Program-made: the position numbers and the translations under genes
Notes under the pieces: generated by a model
Database searches by the model: none
Seen by the model: only the letters and a program-made list of their open reading frames with translations
What the model was told of the DNA's origin: nothing
Shown here: in pieces, positions 7,283-10,877 of the stretch
Numbering within the stretch: position 1 is the first letter of the stretch
Layout: the number at the start of each line of letters is the position of its first letter
NCBI GenBank assembly: GCA_903930165.1
Contig: CAIYXO010000782.1
Coordinates: forward strand, 1 to 10,877
Source of the DNA: an uncultured Verrucomicrobiota bacterium
Lineage (GTDB): Bacteria > Verrucomicrobiota > Verrucomicrobiia > Limisphaerales > UBA9464
Length of the DNA stretch: 10,877 bases
Direction of reading: 5' to 3'

Positions 7283-8089
7283 GTGGGCAAATACCTCCAC
7301 GTCTTCGGCCTGGGCATCCAGAACACGCTCGTCTACCGGATCAATTTCCTGTTCCGCGCCGCCTTCGGACTCGTCCCGCTCGCCGGAACCCTCTTCCTCT
7401 GGAAGTCGATCTACGCGGGCAAGGAGCCGGGCGCCGTCCTCGGGGGTTACACGTTGGCGCAGATGATCAGCTATTACCTGCTGGTCACCTTGGTGGATGC
7501 GGTCACCGCGGTGGCGGAGGACGACTGGCAGATCGCCGCCGACATCAAGGATGGCCAGGTCAGCCAGTTCCTGCTCAAGCCGATGGATTACCTGACCTAC
7601 CGACTCTGCCTGTACGGTTCGGGTCGCGCGGTCTACACGACCATGGCCCTGATCCCGGTGAGCGTGTTCATCGTGTTCCAGCGCGAGAACTTCGTGCTCC
7701 CCTCCGATGCGGCGACGCTTTCGGTGGCGTTGGCTTCCATCGTGATGGCAGGGATCCTCCAGTTCTTCATCGCCTACATGGTCGCGCTGCTCGCGTTCTG
7801 GGTGCTGGACGTGAGCACGTTCATCTTCATCCAGTTCGCCTTCGAATACATCGCCAGTGGACATCTCTTCCCCTTGGACATCCTGCCGGTCGCGTTGCAG
7901 AAAGTGGTCCTGCTGACCCCCTATCCCTACCTGCTCTATTTCCCCGTGGGCGTCTACCTGGGCCAGATCCGTGGGGTGGCATTGTGGCAGGGAATCGGGA
8001 TGCAGGCGGGCTGGATCCTGGTGGCCTACCTGGGAGCGCGATGGATGTGGTCCCGGGGACTGCGCACCTACACGGCGGTGGGCGGATGA
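7283..8089 (+). CDS. ABC-2 family transporter permease, subunit 1 (DUF990/ABC2_membrane_6-like)
   Basis: The product is 268 aa from GTG 7283, with about six hydrophobic segments (about 22-41, 57-78, 118-133, 146-175, 177-190, 235-252). It matches the paired-permease ABC-2 group: the loop GQVSQFLLKP (91-100) after the second segment, SGHLFPLDILP (192-202) and TPYPYLLYFPV (212-222). Such subunits pair in the inner membrane with an ATPase, typically for export; the cargo is unknown. An alternative TTG start at 7271 overlaps the DUF1844 stop (TTGA) and adds four residues; neither start has a strong Shine-Dalgarno. The frame is open much further upstream, but that part overlaps the DUF1844 and LON genes and looks non-coding. 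Its stop overlaps the next gene (ATGA). No ATP-binding protein is encoded nearby. Confidence 0.88.
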   Translation: MGKYLHVFGLGIQNTLVYRINFLFRAAFGLVPLAGTLFLWKSIYAGKEPGAVLGGYTLAQMISYYLLVTLVDAVTAVAEDDWQIAADIKDGQVSQFLLKPMDYLTYRLCLYGSGRAVYTTMALIPVSVFIVFQRENFVLPSDAATLSVALASIVMAGILQFFIAYMVALLAFWVLDVSTFIFIQFAFEYIASGHLFPLDILPVALQKVVLLTPYPYLLYFPVGVYLGQIRGVALWQGIGMQAGWILVAYLGARWMWSRGLRTYTAVGG

Positions 8090-8901
8090 ACGCGGCCTTC
8101 GCAACCGTTCGAAGGTACGCCGGGATTTATGCGGCGCTGATCCGCTACTCGCTCATCCATGAGATGCAGTTCAAGGCGAACTTCCTCCTGTGGATCCTGG
8201 TCGAGGGGCTGTGGTTCGGGCTGCAGATCGCCTTCATGACGGTGCTGTACGGCCACACCGACAGCATCGCCGGCTGGTCGCGGTGGGAGGTGGTGCTGTT
8301 GGTGGGCTGCAACCAGTTCATCCAGCAGCTCTTCCACATGCTGTTCGTGACCAACCTCTCCAACCTCTCGGAACTGATCCGCAAGGGGACTTTGGATCTC
8401 CTGTTCCTGCAGCCGGTGAACACCCGGTTCCTGATCTCGGTGAAGAAGTTCGAGATCGGGAACATCGCCAACGCGCTCATGGGTCTGGCAGTGGTGGGAT
8501 ATGCGCTGGTGAAATTGGATCGGGTTCCCTCGGTCGCCCAGTGGCTGGGCTTCGTGGTGGTGTGCGTGGCCGGATTGGCCATCCACTATTCCCTGATGTT
8601 CCTGCTCGCCTGCATCGCCTTCTGGACGGTCCGGGCCCAGGGGATCGTCTGGGGCTACTACAACCTGTTCAACATCGCGCGTCTCCCGGCCGACGCCTTC
8701 CCGCGCGGCGCCTACCGGGCCGTCTTCACCTGGGTGCTGCCCATGCTCCTCGTCTCCAATGTCCCGGCCAAGCTGCTGGCGGACCGCCTCGGTTCCCCAT
8801 GGGAGCTGATGCCGCTGATCGGCATGGCGGTCGTCTGCTTCGTGGCCAGCGAACTCTTCTGGCGCATGTCCCTCCGCCACTACACCAGCGCCAGTTCCTG
8901 A
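8086..8901 (+). CDS. ABC-2 family transporter permease, subunit 2 (DUF990/ABC2_membrane_6-like)
   Basis: The product is 271 aa, starting at ATG 8086 inside the stop of subunit 1 (ATGA), with hydrophobic segments at about 33-55, 68-90, 127-145, 152-180, 213-225 and 240-259. It is homologous in layout to subunit 1: the loop GTLDLLFLQP (101-110) aligns with GQVSQFLLKP of the partner, and RLPADAFPRG (199-208) with SGHLFPLDIL. This fits a heterodimeric permease needing one ATPase (known for the family; not visible here). An in-frame upstream start at 7984 would overlap subunit 1 by about 100 bases and is unlikely. The tight overlap points to translational coupling and equal subunit supply. Confidence 0.9.
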   Translation: MNAAFATVRRYAGIYAALIRYSLIHEMQFKANFLLWILVEGLWFGLQIAFMTVLYGHTDSIAGWSRWEVVLLVGCNQFIQQLFHMLFVTNLSNLSELIRKGTLDLLFLQPVNTRFLISVKKFEIGNIANALMGLAVVGYALVKLDRVPSVAQWLGFVVVCVAGLAIHYSLMFLLACIAFWTVRAQGIVWGYYNLFNIARLPADAFPRGAYRAVFTWVLPMLLVSNVPAKLLADRLGSPWELMPLIGMAVVCFVASELFWRMSLRHYTSASS

Positions 8902-8915
8902 ACGGGATGAAAGGG

Positions 8916-8967
8916 TGACCCAGGCCCGCCGGCAGGACGTTCGTGGATGTCTTCCGCTGCTGGGTCA
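8916..8967. other. Inverted repeat between convergent genes
   Basis: TGACCCAG (8916-8923) and CTGGGTCA (8960-8967) are an exact 8-base inverted repeat with a 36-base, GC-rich spacer, inside the 83 bases between the permease stop and the DCC-protein stop. It could fold into a long hairpin at the end of both transcripts. No T-tract follows, so it is not a standard terminator. Confidence 0.35.
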
Positions 8968-8984
8968 GCCGGGGGAAGGCTGGG

Positions 8985-9434
8985 CTAGGCCAGAAACCGG
9001 GATTTCAGGTCCGGAGTGGGCACCATGCAGGTCTCGGTGCGGCCGAACCAGCGGTAGCGGTTCCGTGCCACCCACCGATAGACGGGATCCCTCAGGGCAC
9101 GCGGGATGAACCGCAGCGGCCACAGGCAAACCCAAAGCCCGCCGAGTTCACGGGCGATCCTCAGGGCGGCATCGCTGTGCACGTAGGCTCGGCCGTCGAC
9201 CACCAGCATGATGGTCTCGAGCCGCTCCGCCGACTGTCCATGGGCTTCGTAGAGCTGCCGGCCCGGAGGGGACTGGATCGAGGCGAAGCGGAAGCGGCGC
9301 CCCGGATCCCGCTGGATCAGGAACCGTACGGAGGCGTTGCAGAGGTTGCACACGCCGTCGAACAGCACGATGAACCGGCCGGTTTCGACCGGTGCTGATG
9401 CTGCTGTCGGGATGTCGGCGGAGCCGCTGGTCAC
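8985..9434 (-). CDS. DCC-family (DUF393) thiol-disulfide oxidoreductase-like protein
   Basis: The product is 149 aa with no signal peptide. After a short, poorly conserved N-terminus, a beta strand (FIVLFDG, 21-27) leads into the family motif DGVCNLC (26-32) with Cys29 and Cys32, the presumed redox pair of a thioredoxin-like fold. Further family hallmarks are a Leu-rich middle region, RYRWFGRTETC near residues 126-136, and a C-terminal tail of basic and aromatic residues. Its substrate is not known. The GTG start (9432-9434) has no clear Shine-Dalgarno; no other start gives a complete domain. Its stop faces the permease stop (83 bases apart), so it is not in the transporter operon. It is 207 bases from the end of the LamG gene and may have its own promoter. 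Confidence 0.88.
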   Translation of the reverse strand: MTSGSADIPTAASAPVETGRFIVLFDGVCNLCNASVRFLIQRDPGRRFRFASIQSPPGRQLYEAHGQSAERLETIMLVVDGRAYVHSDAALRIARELGGLWVCLWPLRFIPRALRDPVYRWVARNRYRWFGRTETCMVPTPDLKSRFLA

Positions 9435-9473
9435 AGGAAGTTTCTTTGGAGACGCGGGCGGTAGCTTGGACCC

Positions 9474-9488
9474 GAATCGTGCCGATTC
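9474..9488. promoter_or_regulatory. Inverted repeat upstream of the DCC gene
   Basis: GAATCG (9474-9479), centre TGC, CGATTC (9483-9488) is a perfect dyad about 40 bases before the GTG start of the DCC gene, a position suiting an operator or the leader of its transcript. There is no other support. Confidence 0.2.
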
Positions 9489-9506
9489 AACACCGGGTCC
9501 CGCTCC

Positions 9507-9523
9507 GCCGGATTCTCTCCGGC
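9507..9523. other. Hairpin in the LamG-DCC intergenic region
   Basis: GCCGGA (9507-9512), loop TTCTC, TCCGGC (9518-9523) forms a 6-bp stem. It lies 120 bases past the LamG stop in that gene's transcription direction, with no T-tract after it. The 207-base gap 9435-9641 holds only this, the dyad nearer the DCC gene and a short palindrome CCCGATCGGG (9593-9602). I see no gene in it. Confidence 0.25.
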
Positions 9524-9641
9524 TTCAACGCCCATCGTGCGCGGAACCCCCTTGGGGCAGGTCGTCCATCCGTCCGAAGACGTTGGGGCCCACCCGATCG
9601 GGAGCTTCGAATCGACGACCCCGTTTCCCGGGACCACCGAC

Positions 9642-10634
9642 TCAGTGGCCGGGTTCCACCAGTTCGACCTGGAAGAATCCAGCAGGGTCCGAGAAGCCGT
9701 TGGTGTCTCCGTGGAACAGGCGTCCGGTCAGGTTGGTGAGGCGGGCGACGGTTTCCCAACGCAGGAAGTCGCCGGAACGCCTCAGCTGATAGACCTGCCC
9801 GGCCCGGCCATTGATCACGAGGCCGTTGGTCTGGATTTCGATGAAGGGGAGGGTTGTGTCCTCGGACAATTGCCGGACGAACGCCTGTCGGCCGAGGCTG
9901 GCCTTCTGGCTCAGCACCGGCCCCGGAGCCGGTGTCGTGGACAATGCCGGCGGCGGTGTGCGGACCCCGGCGAGCACGCCGATCTCGAGTTCGGAGAGCG
10001 CCCGCTGGTAGATGCGCACGTCGCGCAGGTGTCCCGCGAAGTCCTTGGCCGGCACGTTGCCCCAGCGCGGCGTCTTGCCGATGGCGGTGACGCCCTGTTC
10101 GCCGAGATAGGGAGCCATCTCGCGCCGACACATCAGGCGGCCGTTGATCCAGATCTCCTGGTGGGTTCCGGTGTACTGGAAGGCGAGGTGCACCCATTCG
10201 CGGTCCGCTGGAAGACCCACCGGGGAAAACAGGTCCGCTCCATAGAACCCGAAGTAGGGCTGCCGGTTGCCCCGCAGCATCAGGTGGAGGTGGGACTTCG
10301 GGCGGTTCCGGTCGAACTGCTCCAGGATCCCCACGGTCTTCTCGTCGGTCTCGTCGCGCAGCCACAGGGCGACGGAGAAGGGACGCCCCTGCAGGGCCAC
10401 ATGGGGCGCCTCCAGCCAGTCACGTCTCCCGCGCAACCGGACGCCCTCGTCGTCGAGGACGGCGCCGCCGACCGGTTCGATCCGCAGTCCGCGGCCCGAA
10501 TGGTCCGCGAGGTCCCGTGTCAGGGGAAGCCAGAGGGCGAGGCCGTCCTCCAACCTCAACGGGACGGGAGCATCCGCCAGGAGCGAAGCCATGGACAAAC
10601 CGATGGAGAGGATTCGGAGCAGCAGCCGGTTCAT
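9642..10634 (-). CDS. Secreted LamG/concanavalin A-like domain protein
   Basis: The product is 330 aa. The N-terminus has a signal peptide (Arg-containing start, hydrophobic LLLRILSIGLSMASLLA, likely cleaved near residue 20). Residues 32-224 form a LamG-like jelly-roll: GLALWLPLTRDLADHSGRG at the start, FSVALWLR (86-93), REWVHLAFQY with EIWINGRL (145-167), and FAGHLRDVRIYQRALSELE (199-217) at the end, the usual LamG pattern. A Pro-rich linker (225-240) leads to a C-terminal beta module (264-325). No catalytic motif is visible; I expect carbohydrate or surface binding. ATG 10634 is supported by AGGA at 10644-10647 (minus strand). It overlaps the stop of the TPR gene (ATGA), so the two are coupled. 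Confidence 0.88.
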   Translation of the reverse strand: MNRLLLRILSIGLSMASLLADAPVPLRLEDGLALWLPLTRDLADHSGRGLRIEPVGGAVLDDEGVRLRGRRDWLEAPHVALQGRPFSVALWLRDETDEKTVGILEQFDRNRPKSHLHLMLRGNRQPYFGFYGADLFSPVGLPADREWVHLAFQYTGTHQEIWINGRLMCRREMAPYLGEQGVTAIGKTPRWGNVPAKDFAGHLRDVRIYQRALSELEIGVLAGVRTPPPALSTTPAPGPVLSQKASLGRQAFVRQLSEDTTLPFIEIQTNGLVINGRAGQVYQLRRSGDFLRWETVARLTNLTGRLFHGDTNGFSDPAGFFQVELVEPGH

Positions 10635-10877
10635 GGTGTCTTTTCCTGCGTGGCGGGGATCGGGGATTCCTGCAGCGACTTCCTGAGCGCCCGCAGGGAA
10701 GTGTCTTCGGGCGCGAGCCGGATGGCCTCGTCGATCCGACGGAGCGCTTCGTCCCGGCGACCCTGCTCGAAGCGCACCCGGGCCAGCATCTGACGCGGGT
10801 AGGCTTCGGAGGGGGCCAGTTCGACGGCCCGGAGGAAGTCCGATGCGGCGCCTTCGAGGTCCCGTTCGAAGTGCCGG
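10631..10877 (-). CDS. TPR-repeat protein, C-terminal end (5' partial at the right edge)
   Basis: Read on the minus strand from base 10876, an open frame of 81 residues ends at TGA (10633-10631), which overlaps the ATG of the LamG gene (ATGA). The residues show tetratricopeptide features: an end-of-repeat stretch FLRAVELAPSEAYPRQMLA, followed by a full repeat with GRRDEALRRIDEAIRLAPED. The remaining Pro- and Lys-rich tail (about 68-81) is short. The N-terminal part, including any export signal or other domain, lies beyond the window. TPR units mediate protein contacts. The overlap implies that this gene and the LamG gene are made from one transcript, and the LamG ribosome site sits inside its last codons. 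Confidence 0.85.
   Translation of the reverse strand, partial: RHFERDLEGAASDFLRAVELAPSEAYPRQMLARVRFEQGRRDEALRRIDEAIRLAPEDTSLRALRKSLQESPIPATQEKTP

Noticed and set aside
7984..8085. Earlier in-frame start for permease subunit 2
   Set aside because: It would overlap subunit 1 by about 100 bases; ATG 8086 with the ATGA overlap gives the expected family length.
6854..8104. Long open frame on the minus strand opposite the operon
   Set aside because: It is antisense to DUF1844 and permease 1, rich in His, Arg, Gln and Asp with no domain, as expected for a GC-rich shadow frame.
9537..10793. Long open frame on the plus strand opposite the LamG and TPR genes
   Set aside because: The opposite strand has a signal peptide, LamG motifs and a TPR repeat; this frame has none of these and spans several gene boundaries.
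1..10877. tRNA, rRNA, CRISPR arrays, insertion sequences or phage genes
   Set aside because: No cloverleaf, repeat-spacer pattern, transposase, integrase or phage structural motif was seen on either strand.

Overview
The window is 10.9 kb of GC-rich bacterial chromosome, densely packed with protein genes. No rRNA, tRNA, CRISPR array or recognisable insertion sequence was seen. The gene content points to the Verrucomicrobiota or a relative in the PVC group. It includes large secreted proteins built from PA14, Ig-like and CBM6-like modules, a haem-motif/FG-GAP fusion, a LamG protein paired with a TPR protein, and DUF1844. This placement is an inference from domain content, not from a marker gene.

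Left part (1-4250, plus strand): the 3' end of a large extracellular multidomain protein is closed by a strong intrinsic terminator. A separate gene follows for an exported protein with an N-terminal CxxCH haem motif and five Asp-rich FG-GAP/VCBS calcium-loop repeats. Middle (4266-6151, minus strand): a membrane-anchored coiled-coil protein lies 50 bases upstream of moaA, the radical-SAM GTP 3',8-cyclase of molybdenum cofactor synthesis. moaA converges on the FG-GAP gene with only 15 bases between them.

Centre-right (6277-8901, plus strand): four genes sit almost without gaps, a stand-alone LON substrate-binding-domain protein, a DUF1844 protein, and two ABC-2 (DUF990-type) permease subunits. 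Three junctions overlap or nearly touch (ATGA, TTGA or an 8-base gap, ATGA), so they very likely form one translationally coupled operon. No ABC ATPase is encoded in the window. The ATPase must be elsewhere, or the pair works differently.

Right part (8985-10877, minus strand): a DCC-family (DUF393) thiol-disulfide oxidoreductase-like gene lies downstream of a TPR-LamG gene pair joined by an ATGA overlap. The TPR gene runs off the right edge. The secreted PA14 protein and the LamG protein both end in a short module of the same general kind, which may be a lineage-specific C-terminal domain.

The best leads for something undescribed are the LON-DUF1844-permease operon without an ATPase, the cytochrome-like/FG-GAP fusion, and the TPR-LamG pair. 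None amounts to a demonstrated new system from the sequence alone.
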